DNA of 64,000 bases from Flavobacterium saliperosum (GCF_900100625.1 NZ_FMTY01000001.1:496001-560000), one strand, 5' to 3'. Shown: positions 53,651 to 62,279, counted from the stretch's first letter. Made by a program: numbers and translations. Notes: generated by a model from the sequence alone, not told the origin.

Positions 53651-53683
53651 AAGGCTTTTAAGGTTTATAACTTTGAAAGCCTT
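53651..53683 (+). terminator. Inverted repeat ending the GT117 gene and overlapping the next promoter
   Basis: AAGGCTTT and AAAGCCTT pair around a 17-base loop and are followed by ATTTTTA. The -7 element TAACTTTG (53668-53675) of the next gene lies inside the loop, so terminator and promoter overlap. Confidence 0.6.
53668..53675 (+). promoter_or_regulatory. Promoter -7 element of the deacetylase gene
   Basis: TAACTTTG matches TAnnTTTG, 19 bases before the start codon. Confidence 0.55.
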
Positions 53684-53694
53684 ATTTTTAGGGT

Positions 53695-54351
53695 ATGGAT
53701 TTCTATTGGATAAAAACGAATAAACTCATCAAGCGATTGTTCTCCAATCAGGTTTGGGACATACCTAATGCCGAGAAGAAAATCTATCTTACCTTTGACG
53801 ACGGCCCCACTCCGGAAGTAACGGAATGGGTTTTATCCGTTTTGAAACAGCATGACATCAAAGCCACGTTTTTCTGCATTGGCGACAACATCCGAAAACA
53901 TCCGGAACTCTTCCAAAAAGTAATTTCTGAAGGACATCATATTGGGAACCACACCTACAACCATTTACAGGGGTGGAAAACGTCCGACAAGGCCTATCTG
54001 GAAAATATAAATTCTTGCGAAGATGTAATCAGAAAGAAAATGACAGATGACAGACATCAGTCAGCAAACTGCGGACTGTTCCGCCCTCCATACGGCAAAA
54101 TCCGACCATCGCAATCTGCACGACTTCGAAAAAAAGGGTATAAAATAATAATGTGGGATGTTTTGAGTGCCGATTTTGACCTTCGGATCACTCCGGAAAA
54201 ATGCCTGAGCAATGTGATTAAGAATACCACACAAGGCAGTATCATCGTATTTCACGACAGCAGGAAAGCCTTCAAGAATCTTGAATACACTTTACCTAGA
54301 ACGATTGAAATTCTGAAAGAAAAGGGATTTTTGTTCGATACTATCGATTAA
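53695..54351 (+). CDS. Polysaccharide deacetylase family protein (NodB-like)
   Basis: A 218-residue carbohydrate esterase family 4 protein. The five NodB motifs are visible: TFDDGPTPEVT (catalytic and metal-binding aspartates), HHIGNHTYNH (metal-binding H-x3-H), RPPYGK, WDVLSADF and IIVFHDSRKA. It removes acetyl groups from N-acetylglucosamine in peptidoglycan or surface glycan. No signal peptide is seen at the N-terminus, although a basic start could act as a membrane contact. It lies after the GT117 gene, and its stop codon overlaps that of the thioredoxin-like gene on the other strand by three bases. Confidence 0.92.
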   Translation: MDFYWIKTNKLIKRLFSNQVWDIPNAEKKIYLTFDDGPTPEVTEWVLSVLKQHDIKATFFCIGDNIRKHPELFQKVISEGHHIGNHTYNHLQGWKTSDKAYLENINSCEDVIRKKMTDDRHQSANCGLFRPPYGKIRPSQSARLRKKGYKIIMWDVLSADFDLRITPEKCLSNVIKNTTQGSIIVFHDSRKAFKNLEYTLPRTIEILKEKGFLFDTID

Positions 54352-54644
54352 GAATTCTCCTGAACCAAACCAATAATAGTATTGGCATCCAACTCACCCG
54401 ATTGTCTCCAGACCATCTGACCTTCTTTATAAATCATAAGCGTTGGCAAACCTTTAATCCGTAAGGCTTCGGCCAATTCCTGATTTTTATCGACGTCAAT
54501 TTTAATCACTTTGGCTCGGTCGCCAAGGGCTGCAGCCACATCTCTGATTACGGGATGCATGGAAACAGAGGACTCGTTCCAATCGGTATAAAAATCGATT
54601 AAAACAGGCACCTGTGTGTTGATTAGTTCTCCAAATTTTGACAT
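54348..54644 (-). CDS. Thioredoxin-fold protein lacking redox cysteines
   Basis: A 98-residue cytosolic protein with all secondary-structure landmarks of thioredoxin: VPVLIDFYTDW as the first long strand, KVIKIDVDKNQELAEALRIK, and GLPTLMIYKEGQMVWRQSGE with the cis-proline. Where thioredoxin has W-C-G-P-C, this protein has W-N-E-S-S, and there is no cysteine anywhere in it. It therefore cannot do thiol-disulfide exchange and may be a chaperone or binding protein. The substitution is clean, without frameshift, and I recall the same form in related genomes, so it is probably a conserved family rather than decay. Transcribed from a -7 element at 54697-54704. Confidence 0.88.
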   Translation of the reverse strand: MSKFGELINTQVPVLIDFYTDWNESSVSMHPVIRDVAAALGDRAKVIKIDVDKNQELAEALRIKGLPTLMIYKEGQMVWRQSGELDANTIIGLVQENS

Positions 54645-54696
54645 AAGCGAGAAAATTAGATTAATTAAAAACTTTTGTTCTTAAAAAAATAGTATA

Positions 54697-54704
54697 CAAA
54701 TATA
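54697..54704 (-). promoter_or_regulatory. Promoter -7 element of the thioredoxin-like gene
   Basis: TATATTTG on the minus strand, 52 bases before the start codon, in the gap behind the metallophosphoesterase gene. Confidence 0.55.
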
Positions 54705-54718
54705 GCATTTTTGCGCAT

Positions 54719-55948
54719 TTATGCTATTCTTTCCCCTTTTTTTAGTTGAATTACCGTTATTTCCGGCCAAATACCAACCCGCCCCGGATAAGCGTGAAAT
54801 CCGAAGCCGCGGTTCACATAAATATAGCGACCTAAATTCTCATACATTCCGGCCCATTGTTTGTAAACATACTGTACTGGACTCCAACGGATAAGCCCCG
54901 GAATCTCAATGCCAAACTGCAATCCGTGCGTATGTCCTGACAATGTCAGATGGTAATTGTTCTCATGATGCTGCACCTCGGCATCCCAGTGCGAAGGATC
55001 GTGACTCATCAGGATCTTAAAATCTTCTTTCTTCAATCCCTGAGACGCCTTCACTAAATCACCGGCCTGTTTGAACTTAACACCCCAATTCTCCACGCCA
55101 ATCAAGGCAATCTCCTCTTCTCCGTGTTTGATTTTCACATGCTCATTCATCAATAGCTTGAAATCTATCTGACGGTGCAAATCTTTAATGTCTTCAAAAT
55201 TCTGATCTTTGGCTGCCTTTGAAGGCCATTCCACATACTCCCCATAATCGTGATTTCCTAAAACCGAATATTTCCCGAATTTCGGTGTTTCAATTTTACG
55301 AAAGGTATCAATCCATGGGTGCATCTCCGTAGCATGCGTATTCACAATGTCTCCGGTAAAAAGCACCAGATCTGATTTTTGTTGGTTCACCAAATCAATC
55401 GCATATTCAATTCGTTCGGGATTATCAAAACTACCGCTGTGCACATCCGAAATCTGCGTAATGGTCATGCCGTCAAAACTATCCGGTAAATCGGCAAAGA
55501 ACAGAGTCTGACGAATCACCTTAAAATTGTATTTCCCTTTGGTCATGCCGTACAACAGCGACGTTAGCGGAATCGCCGCAATACCCAAAGCAATCTGACT
55601 GATGAATTTGCGCCTTCCCGGAATCGACTCGGCGATACTGTCGGTTTGTGTGAAATAATTGATGATGGTCGCAAACATTCGGAAAAAATCTTCTCCCAAA
55701 AGAATCACGGCAATCAGCAACTTCGGAACCAACATCAGCAACAACAACCCAATCGTATACAGGGAATGGGCATTCTGCCCCACCTTCCGGTCAAACTGAC
55801 TGAAACCGTATAAAATGTATGCGAAAGCCAGAAAACTGACAACCTGATATGCAATCAGAATCCATCGTTCCCGGGTGATGGTTTTCACCGCCTGAAAAGC
55901 ATACAATTCTATTAAAAGAAGAATCACTCCTATAAATACTAAACGCAT
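54719..55948 (-). CDS. Membrane-anchored metallophosphoesterase
   Basis: A 409-residue protein with four N-terminal hydrophobic segments (about residues 3-20, 32-50, 65-85 and 125-145) and a C-terminal calcineurin-like phosphoesterase domain. All metal motifs are present: QISDVHSG (D-x-H), FTGDIVNTHATEM (GD), LGNHDYGEY (GNHD), and LSGHTHGLQFG (GH-x-H). The closest characterised relatives act on UDP-diacylglucosamine or other phospho-substrates; the substrate here is not clear. It is divergent from polA. Confidence 0.92.
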   Translation of the reverse strand: MRLVFIGVILLLIELYAFQAVKTITRERWILIAYQVVSFLAFAYILYGFSQFDRKVGQNAHSLYTIGLLLLMLVPKLLIAVILLGEDFFRMFATIINYFTQTDSIAESIPGRRKFISQIALGIAAIPLTSLLYGMTKGKYNFKVIRQTLFFADLPDSFDGMTITQISDVHSGSFDNPERIEYAIDLVNQQKSDLVLFTGDIVNTHATEMHPWIDTFRKIETPKFGKYSVLGNHDYGEYVEWPSKAAKDQNFEDIKDLHRQIDFKLLMNEHVKIKHGEEEIALIGVENWGVKFKQAGDLVKASQGLKKEDFKILMSHDPSHWDAEVQHHENNYHLTLSGHTHGLQFGIEIPGLIRWSPVQYVYKQWAGMYENLGRYIYVNRGFGFHAYPGRVGIWPEITVIQLKKGERIA

Positions 55949-56038
55949 GGTTGTATTTGTTTTTGATGTAACAAAGTAACGAAGAATGAAGTGCTTAGCG
56001 AATGTAATTTAGATTAATTTTAACGTAACGGTTGATTT

Positions 56039-56052
56039 GCAACTCAAGTTGC
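56039..56052. promoter_or_regulatory. Inverted repeat between the metallophosphoesterase gene and polA
   Basis: GCAACT-CA-AGTTGC is a perfect 6-bp inverted repeat, about 24 bases upstream of TATTTTTA (56076-56083), a near match to the -7 element, in front of polA. It could be a regulator site; no known site is matched. Confidence 0.4.
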
Positions 56053-56104
56053 ATCATAATCTTTTCAGTTTTACGTATTTTTACGTGCTAAATTTTTTTT
56101 AATC

Positions 56105-58948
56105 ATGTCACAACAAAAACGCCTTTTCCTCTTAGATGCCTATGCCTTAATCTTCCGAGGATACTATGCTTTCATCAAAAATCCACGAATCAATTCCAAA
56201 GGAGTCGACACTTCGGCTGTATTGGGATTCATGAATTCGCTGATTGATGTTATCAAACGTGAAAAACCGGATCATTTGGCAGTAGCCTTCGATAATGGCG
56301 GAAGTGACATTCGAAACGAAATGTTCCCGGAATACAAAGCCAATCGCGATGCCACTCCGGAAGCCATAAAAATTGCCGTACCCTACATTCAGGAAATCCT
56401 GAAGGCGATGCACATTCCGATTATTGAAGAACGTGGGTACGAAGCCGACGATTTGATCGGAACCTTGGCGAAACAAGCCGAAAAAGAGGGCTATCAGGTG
56501 TTCATGGTAACTCCCGATAAAGATTTCGGACAATTGGTTTCCGAAAATATCTTCATGTACCGCCCGGCGCGTATGGGGAACGATATCGAAATTTGGGGCA
56601 TCCCTGAAGTACAGGCGAAATTTGAAGTCGAACATCCATTGCAGGTTATTGACTTTTTAGGCATGATGGGCGATGCGGTCGATAACATTCCGGGATTACC
56701 GGGCGTGGGCGAAAAAACCGCAAAGAAATTGTTGGCCGAATTTGGTTCGATGGAAAATCTGTTGGCCAACACCGACAAACTGAAAGGCGCTTTAAAGGAG
56801 AAAATCGAAGCCAACAAAGAGCAAGGGATTTTATCTAAAAAACTGGCTACCATCCTACTCGACTGTCCGGTAACATTCAACGAAACCGATTATGAATTAT
56901 CGAAACCCGATATTGAAAAAACCGACGCGCTGTTCATGGAACTGGAATTCCGTCAGATGAAAACCCAGTTCGACAAATTATTCAGCGGCGGTAAGGAGTA
57001 CGACGAAGTCAACACCAGCAATGGCTACGAAACACCCAAACCGGCAGCAAAGAAAACCGTCAAAAACGAAGACCAGTTTTCGCTTTTTGACAGTGGCGAC
57101 AGTGAAACACCGGAAGGCCATCACAGTTATTACAATACGCTGGAAAACACCAACCACCATTATGAAATTATTCAGGGAAATTTAGGGGTTCAGTTGTTCA
57201 TGCAAACGTTATTGCAACAGAAATCGGTTTGTTTTGATACCGAAACCACCGGAATTGACGCTCTGAATGCCGAATTGGTTGGCATGTCGTTCTCCTGGGA
57301 AAAAGGGAAAGCGTTTTACATTCCGTTTCCGGAAAACCAGGACGAAGCCAAGGCTTTATTGGAAAAAATAGTGCCGTTTTTTGAAAATGAAGGAATTGAA
57401 AAAATCGGTCAGAACATCAAATACGACCTGAAAATATTAGCCAATTACGGTGTTTCGGTAAAAGGGAAACTTTTTGACACCATGATTGCGCATTATCTGA
57501 TTAACCCCGACATGCGTCACAACATGGACGTGTTGGCGGAAACCTATCTGAAATATTCGCCGAAATCCATCGAAACGTTAATCGGTAAAAAAGGAAAAAA
57601 CCAAAAATCGATGCGCGATGTGGCTTTGGAAGACATTAAGGAATATGCCGCCGAGGATGCCGATATCACTTTACAACTGAAAGAAGTTTTTGATGAAAAA
57701 CTAGACAAAACCGGTACCAAAAAACTGTTTGAGGAAATCGAAATTCCGTTAATTGAAGTTCTGGCTGCCATGGAGCGCGAAGGAATTCGTCTCGATGTGG
57801 ATTATCTGAAGTCGATGTCGAAAGATATGGATGTAGAAATCAAAACGCTGGAACAACAGATTTACGAAACGGCGGGTGAGAAATTCAACCTGGCTTCTCC
57901 GAAACAATTGGGCGAAGTGCTTTTCGACAGAATGAAAATCGGCGGAGCCAAACAAAAGAAAACCAAAACCGGACAATATGCTACCGGCGAAGAAGTGCTC
58001 AGTTATTTGGCCAACGAACACGAAATCGTACGCCAAATTCTCGATTGGCGCCAGATGGTAAAATTACAAAGCACCTATATTATCGCTTTACCGGAACAAG
58101 TCGATCCGAAAACCCAACGCGTGCACACCGATTACATGCAAACCGTAGCCGCAACGGGACGTTTGAGTTCGAATAACCCGAATTTACAGAACATTCCAAT
58201 CCGTACCGAAAGAGGCCGATTGATCCGAAAAGCGTTTATCGCCAAAGATGAAAACTACACGCTATTGTCTGCCGATTACTCGCAAATTGAATTGCGCGTG
58301 ATTGCTGCGATGAGTGGTGAAGAAAACATGATAAAAGCATTTCAGCACGGCGAAGACATTCACCGTAGTACCGCTGCCAAAGTATTCAACGTGCCTTTAG
58401 AAGAAGTTACCAAAGAACAACGTAGTCATGCCAAAACCGTGAACTTCGGAATCATATACGGGGTGTCGGCTTTCGGGTTGAGCAACCAAACGAATTTATC
58501 CCGCAGCGAAAGTGCCGCGTTGATTGAGGCCTACTACAAAACCTATCCGAGATTGCGTGACTACATTCAGGAACAGATTGAATTTGCCAGAAATCACGGG
58601 TACGTGCAAACCGTTTCCGGACGTCGTCGTTATCTGAAAGACATCAATTCCGCCAATGCCGTGGTTCGTGGTGCTGCCGAACGAAATGCCGTGAACGCTC
58701 CGATTCAGGGAAGTGCGGCCGACATCATTAAAATCGCGATGATCAACATCCATAAAAAGCTGACCTCCGAAAACTGGCAATCAAAAATGTTGCTTCAGGT
58801 ACACGATGAATTGGTTTTTGACGTTCATAATAGTGAGCTGGAGAAAATCCAACCGATGATTAAACACGAAATGGAAAATGCGTTCAAGCTAAATGTCCCT
58901 TTGGATGTGGACATGGGTATTGGAAGAAATTGGCTGGAAGCGCATTAA
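56105..58948 (+). CDS. polA: DNA polymerase I
   Basis: A 947-residue three-domain enzyme. The 5'-3' exonuclease (about residues 1-290) has YALIFRGYYAF, GYEADDLIGTLA and GDAVDNIPGLPGVGEKTAKKLL. The 3'-5' proofreading domain (about 345-540) keeps its catalytic residues: CFDTETTGID, IGQNIKYDLKIL and YAAEDADITLQL. The polymerase domain has motif A LLSADYSQIELRVIAAMSGE, motif B RSHAKTVNFGIIYGVSAFG and motif C LLQVHDELVFDV. A low-conservation linker lies near 300-340. It replaces RNA primers and fills gaps in repair. It is followed by a serine hydrolase gene after 36 bases. Confidence 0.97.
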   Translation: MSQQKRLFLLDAYALIFRGYYAFIKNPRINSKGVDTSAVLGFMNSLIDVIKREKPDHLAVAFDNGGSDIRNEMFPEYKANRDATPEAIKIAVPYIQEILKAMHIPIIEERGYEADDLIGTLAKQAEKEGYQVFMVTPDKDFGQLVSENIFMYRPARMGNDIEIWGIPEVQAKFEVEHPLQVIDFLGMMGDAVDNIPGLPGVGEKTAKKLLAEFGSMENLLANTDKLKGALKEKIEANKEQGILSKKLATILLDCPVTFNETDYELSKPDIEKTDALFMELEFRQMKTQFDKLFSGGKEYDEVNTSNGYETPKPAAKKTVKNEDQFSLFDSGDSETPEGHHSYYNTLENTNHHYEIIQGNLGVQLFMQTLLQQKSVCFDTETTGIDALNAELVGMSFSWEKGKAFYIPFPENQDEAKALLEKIVPFFENEGIEKIGQNIKYDLKILANYGVSVKGKLFDTMIAHYLINPDMRHNMDVLAETYLKYSPKSIETLIGKKGKNQKSMRDVALEDIKEYAAEDADITLQLKEVFDEKLDKTGTKKLFEEIEIPLIEVLAAMEREGIRLDVDYLKSMSKDMDVEIKTLEQQIYETAGEKFNLASPKQLGEVLFDRMKIGGAKQKKTKTGQYATGEEVLSYLANEHEIVRQILDWRQMVKLQSTYIIALPEQVDPKTQRVHTDYMQTVAATGRLSSNNPNLQNIPIRTERGRLIRKAFIAKDENYTLLSADYSQIELRVIAAMSGEENMIKAFQHGEDIHRSTAAKVFNVPLEEVTKEQRSHAKTVNFGIIYGVSAFGLSNQTNLSRSESAALIEAYYKTYPRLRDYIQEQIEFARNHGYVQTVSGRRRYLKDINSANAVVRGAAERNAVNAPIQGSAADIIKIAMINIHKKLTSENWQSKMLLQVHDELVFDVHNSELEKIQPMIKHEMENAFKLNVPLDVDMGIGRNWLEAH

Positions 58949-58984
58949 TTATTGCAGTTGACAGTAATGACAAAATATAAACTT

Positions 58985-60289
58985 ATGAAAAAAACACTCT
59001 TTTTATTCGTATTCCTTTTATCGCTGACGATTTCCGCGCAGGAAAGCACGCGTTTCCGAAAAATGGACAGTTTGCTCACCTATCTGAATACCAATAACCG
59101 TTTTATGGGACAGTTAAGCATCCGCGAAGGCGACAATGTAGTTTTTTCACGCGCCTACGGTATCCCCAAAAGCAAACAACAGCCCGATGGCTATACCAAA
59201 TACAAAATCGGATCGATTACCAAAACTTTTACGGCGGTAATGATTATGCAGTTGGTGGAAGAAAAAAGACTAAAACTCGAGGAAAAACTTTCCAAGTTCT
59301 ACCCAAAAATACCCAATGCCGATAAAATCACGATCAACGATTTGTTGCGTCACCGAACCGGAATTCCCGATTACGTGAACGCCGATAGTACGGCAAACAT
59401 GACACTGGCAATCGGTAAAAAAGAAATGCTGGCAAAAATCGCTGCCTACCAACCGGTTTTCGAGCCCAACACCAAAGCCGAGTACAGCAATTCCAACTAT
59501 TATTTATTAGGTTGTATAATCGAAGACCTTACTAAAACACCCTACAAAACGAATCTGAAAAACAGAATCGTTAACAAACTGAAACTGAAAAACACCTACA
59601 TGGTGGACAAAACAGAGGCAGAACGAAATGAAGTGGTGTCCTATACCTATAATGGAGAACAATGGGAAGCGATTCCGGAATGGGACATGTCATTACCTTT
59701 TGCCGCAGGGGCAATTTCTTCAACAGCCAATGACTTAACCGCTTTCATGCGCGCCATCTTCAGCGGAAAATTATTAAAACCCTCTTCTGTAGACGAAATG
59801 ACACAGCTTAGAGAAAGTTACGGCATCGGATTGGTGACTTTCCCTTTCGGAGAACGCAAATTTTTCGGTCACACCGGAGGCATTGAAGGCTTCAAATCGG
59901 TGGTGGGTTACTATCCGGCCGAAAAACTGGGCATTTCTTTAATCGTGAATGGCGATAACTTCAACAGAAACGACATCATGATTGGCATCCTTAGCATTTA
60001 TTACAAAATGCCGTTCGCGTTTCCGAATGTGAAATCGGTTAAAGTGGATGAAACGGTACTGAAATCCTACGAAGGCACTTATTCTTCGAAGGAAATTCCA
60101 CTGAAAATCAACATCAAAGCGGACAAAGGACAGATCATCGCGCAGGCAACCGGCCAGGGCGCCTTCCCTTTAAACCCGGTTAGTGAAACCGAATTTGTAT
60201 TTGATCCGGCGGGCGTAAACATGACTTTTGGGGAGAAAACCATGCTGTTAAAACAGGGCGGAATGGAAATTAAGTTCGTGAAAGAATAA
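58985..60289 (+). CDS. Exported serine hydrolase of the beta-lactamase/class C family
   Basis: A 434-residue protein with a signal peptide (cleavage near TISAQ). The three class C-type motifs are present: SITK (S-x-x-K nucleophile and base), YSN in YSNSNYYLLG, and HTG in FGHTGGIEGF. This is a D-alanyl-D-alanine peptidase/esterase type, not necessarily a lactamase. A C-terminal domain (about residues 350-434) with strands LKSYEGTYSSKEIPLKINIK resembles the lipocalin-like domain of such proteins. I start at ATG 58985. It may be co-transcribed with polA, but the 36-base gap has no clear promoter. Confidence 0.9.
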   Translation: MKKTLFLFVFLLSLTISAQESTRFRKMDSLLTYLNTNNRFMGQLSIREGDNVVFSRAYGIPKSKQQPDGYTKYKIGSITKTFTAVMIMQLVEEKRLKLEEKLSKFYPKIPNADKITINDLLRHRTGIPDYVNADSTANMTLAIGKKEMLAKIAAYQPVFEPNTKAEYSNSNYYLLGCIIEDLTKTPYKTNLKNRIVNKLKLKNTYMVDKTEAERNEVVSYTYNGEQWEAIPEWDMSLPFAAGAISSTANDLTAFMRAIFSGKLLKPSSVDEMTQLRESYGIGLVTFPFGERKFFGHTGGIEGFKSVVGYYPAEKLGISLIVNGDNFNRNDIMIGILSIYYKMPFAFPNVKSVKVDETVLKSYEGTYSSKEIPLKINIKADKGQIIAQATGQGAFPLNPVSETEFVFDPAGVNMTFGEKTMLLKQGGMEIKFVKE

Positions 60290-60360
60290 TTTTTACCCCT
60301 TACAAACCTCAGAATCAACTACTCGTCTGACAATCAACTAATAAATTTATGCGTCGGGTA

Positions 60361-60391
60361 TTTGCATTATAAATAAATAATTGTACTTTTG
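60361..60391 (+). promoter_or_regulatory. Strong promoter of rplM-rpsI
   Basis: TTTG (60361-60364), exactly 19 bases, then TACTTTTG (60384-60391): a textbook Bacteroidetes promoter. The leader to the rplM start is about 40 bases and holds a small hairpin, TCCC-TTTATT-GGGGA (60396-60410), which may be an L13 autoregulatory element. Confidence 0.9.
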
Positions 60392-60436
60392 CACTCCCTT
60401 TATTGGGGATGGAATGTTTAATTAAAATAAAAAAAC

Positions 60437-60892
60437 GTGGACAATTTAAGCTACAAGACAGTATCAGCAAACAAAGCGACTGCTCAGAAAGAGTGGATCG
60501 TGGTGGATGCTGAAGGTCATAACTTAGGTCGTTTTGCTTCTAAAGTTGCGATGCTTTTAAGAGGTAAATACAAGACAAGTTATACACCGCATGTGGACTG
60601 TGGAGATAACGTAATCGTTATTAACGCAGAGAAAATCAACCTTACAGGTAACAAGTTGGATGACAAAACGTACATCCGTCACACAGGTTACCCAGGTGGA
60701 CAAAGAAGTTTAACTGCTAAAGTAATGCAACAAAAAAACCCTGCATTATTAGTAGAAAAAGCTGTAAAAGGAATGTTACCTAAAAACAAATTAGGTGCTG
60801 AGTTATTCCGAAATTTAAATGTAAATGTTGGTTCTGAGCACAAACATGAGGCTCAAAAACCAAAAACTGTAAACTTAAACGATCTTAAGTAA
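60437..60892 (+). CDS. rplM: 50S ribosomal protein L13
   Basis: A 151-residue ribosomal protein. WIVVDAEGHNLGRFASKVA, YIRHTGYPGGQRSLTA and AVKGMLPKNKLGAELFRNLNV are typical of L13. The start codon is GTG at 60437, since there is no in-frame ATG at the expected N-terminus. The stop overlaps the rpsI start (TAATG), so the two genes are coupled as usual. Expressed from the promoter at 60361. Confidence 0.97.
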   Translation: MDNLSYKTVSANKATAQKEWIVVDAEGHNLGRFASKVAMLLRGKYKTSYTPHVDCGDNVIVINAEKINLTGNKLDDKTYIRHTGYPGGQRSLTAKVMQQKNPALLVEKAVKGMLPKNKLGAELFRNLNVNVGSEHKHEAQKPKTVNLNDLK

Positions 60893-61278
60893 TGGGAGTT
60901 ATTCACAAAATCGGTAGAAGAAAATGTGCCGTGGCACGTGTTTATGTTTCAGAAGGAACAGGAAAAATCACCGTAAACAAAAAAGAATTTACAACTTACT
61001 TCCCAACAGCTACATTACAGTACAAAGTGATGCAACCAATGTCGATGACAGAAAATGCAACTAACTTTGACGTAAAAGTTAATGTATACGGTGGTGGTAC
61101 TACAGGACAAGCGGAAGCGGTTCGTATGGCTATCGCAAGAGCTATGTGTGAAGTTGAAGTTGAAAACAGAGCAATCTTAAAACCAGAAGGTTTACTTACA
61201 CGTGACCCTCGTATGGTTGAACGTAAGAAATTCGGTCAGAAGAAAGCTCGTAAGAGATTCCAGTTCTCTAAACGTTAA
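60892..61278 (+). CDS. rpsI: 30S ribosomal protein S9
   Basis: A 128-residue ribosomal protein. It begins MGVIHKIGRRKCAVARVYV and ends RKKFGQKKARKRFQFSKR, the C-terminal tail that reaches the P-site tRNA. NVYGGGTTGQAEAVRMAIARA is also typical. Starts at the last base of the rplM stop (one-base overlap). No gene overlap downstream; a 156-base leader for rpsB follows. Confidence 0.97.
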   Translation: MGVIHKIGRRKCAVARVYVSEGTGKITVNKKEFTTYFPTATLQYKVMQPMSMTENATNFDVKVNVYGGGTTGQAEAVRMAIARAMCEVEVENRAILKPEGLLTRDPRMVERKKFGQKKARKRFQFSKR

Positions 61279-61434
61279 TATTTATTATTATTTAAAAACA
61301 CTAAGTTTTTGTTGCTCTCCTACTGAGGTAGGAATTAGTTTAGCATCCAAATGCAGTCCAAAGTCTCAAGGCGAATGTCCGAAAGCGAAAAAGGTGACGC
61401 ATTGCTAATACACAAGAACGTAAACTATTACAAA
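61279..61434 (+). promoter_or_regulatory. Structured leader of rpsB
   Basis: A 156-base stretch without a convincing gene. It can fold into TCCTAC-TGAG-GTAGGA (61318-61333, 6-bp stem with GNRA-like loop region) and a longer closing stem in which TTAGC (61340-61344) and AATGC (61350-61354) pair with GCATT (61399-61403) and GCTAA (61404-61408), bulging five bases. This is the shape of a ribosomal-protein leader that S2 could bind to control rpsB-tsf. No promoter match is clear within it, so rpsB may also be read from the rplM promoter. Confidence 0.6.
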
Positions 61435-62202
61435 ATGGCAAACAAAGTAGAAGTTAAAGAATTACTAGAAGCAGGTGTTCACTTCGGACACATGACTAGA
61501 AAATGGGATCCAAACATGGCTCCTTACATCTATATGGAGCGTAATGGTATTCACATTATCAATCTATATAAAACTGCAGCTAAAATTGAAGAAGCGAATG
61601 AAGCTTTGAAAAAAATCGCTGCATCTGGTAGAAAAGTACTTTTCGTAGCTACCAAAAAACAAGCAAAAGATATCGTTGCAGAAAAAGCTGCAGCAGCTAA
61701 CATGCCTTACATCACTGAAAGATGGCCAGGCGGTATGTTAACTAACTTCGTTACAATCCGTAAAGCTGTTAAGAAAATGGCTTCTATCGACAAAATGAAG
61801 AAAGACGGTACTTTCATGACTTTATCTAAAAAAGAGCGTTTACAAGTTGATCGTTTACGTGCGAAATTAGAGAAGAACTTAGGTTCTATTGCAGACATGA
61901 CAAGACTTCCGGCTGCGTTATTCGTTGTAGATATCAAAGCAGAACACATCGCTGTTAAAGAAGCTCAAAAATTAAACATTCCAGTTTTCGCTATGGTGGA
62001 CACCAACTCTGACCCACGTCAGGTTGATTTCGTTATCCCGGCAAACGATGATGCTTCAAAATCAATCGACAAAGTTTTATCTTTAGTATCGGGCGCCATC
62101 ATTGAAGGACTTTCTGATAGAAAATCTGACAAAGATGAACAACCGGCTGGAGAAGTTGCAGCTGCAGAAGTAGAAGCAACAACACCTTCAACTGAAGAAT
62201 AA
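61435..62202 (+). CDS. rpsB: 30S ribosomal protein S2
   Basis: A 255-residue ribosomal protein. EVKELLEAGVHFGHMTRKWD, YIYMERNGIHIINL and FVIPANDDASKSIDKVLSLV identify S2; the C-terminal acidic tail (about 225-255) is variable. The start at 61435 (MANKVEVKEL) is where the family begins; the longer frame includes the leader. tsf follows after a hairpin region. Confidence 0.97.
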   Translation: MANKVEVKELLEAGVHFGHMTRKWDPNMAPYIYMERNGIHIINLYKTAAKIEEANEALKKIAASGRKVLFVATKKQAKDIVAEKAAAANMPYITERWPGGMLTNFVTIRKAVKKMASIDKMKKDGTFMTLSKKERLQVDRLRAKLEKNLGSIADMTRLPAALFVVDIKAEHIAVKEAQKLNIPVFAMVDTNSDPRQVDFVIPANDDASKSIDKVLSLVSGAIIEGLSDRKSDKDEQPAGEVAAAEVEATTPSTEE

Positions 62203-62209
62203 AAATAAC

Positions 62210-62279
62210 ATTATGATAAAGTCGTTATGCTGATGGATGTTTACTTTCGTATTCTCTGTCATTATGACGACTTTATAAT
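62210..62279 (+). promoter_or_regulatory. Intergenic hairpin between rpsB and tsf
   Basis: ATAAAGTCGT (62216-62225) pairs with ACGACTTTAT (62267-62276), with further weak pairing on both sides, around a 41-base loop. The stem has no T-run typical of a terminator; it may be a processing or partial-termination element that sets the tsf level relative to rpsB. Confidence 0.6.

Noticed and set aside
56147..56635. 162-residue minus-strand open frame inside polA
   Set aside because: It is antisense to the conserved exonuclease domain of DNA polymerase I and has no family features.
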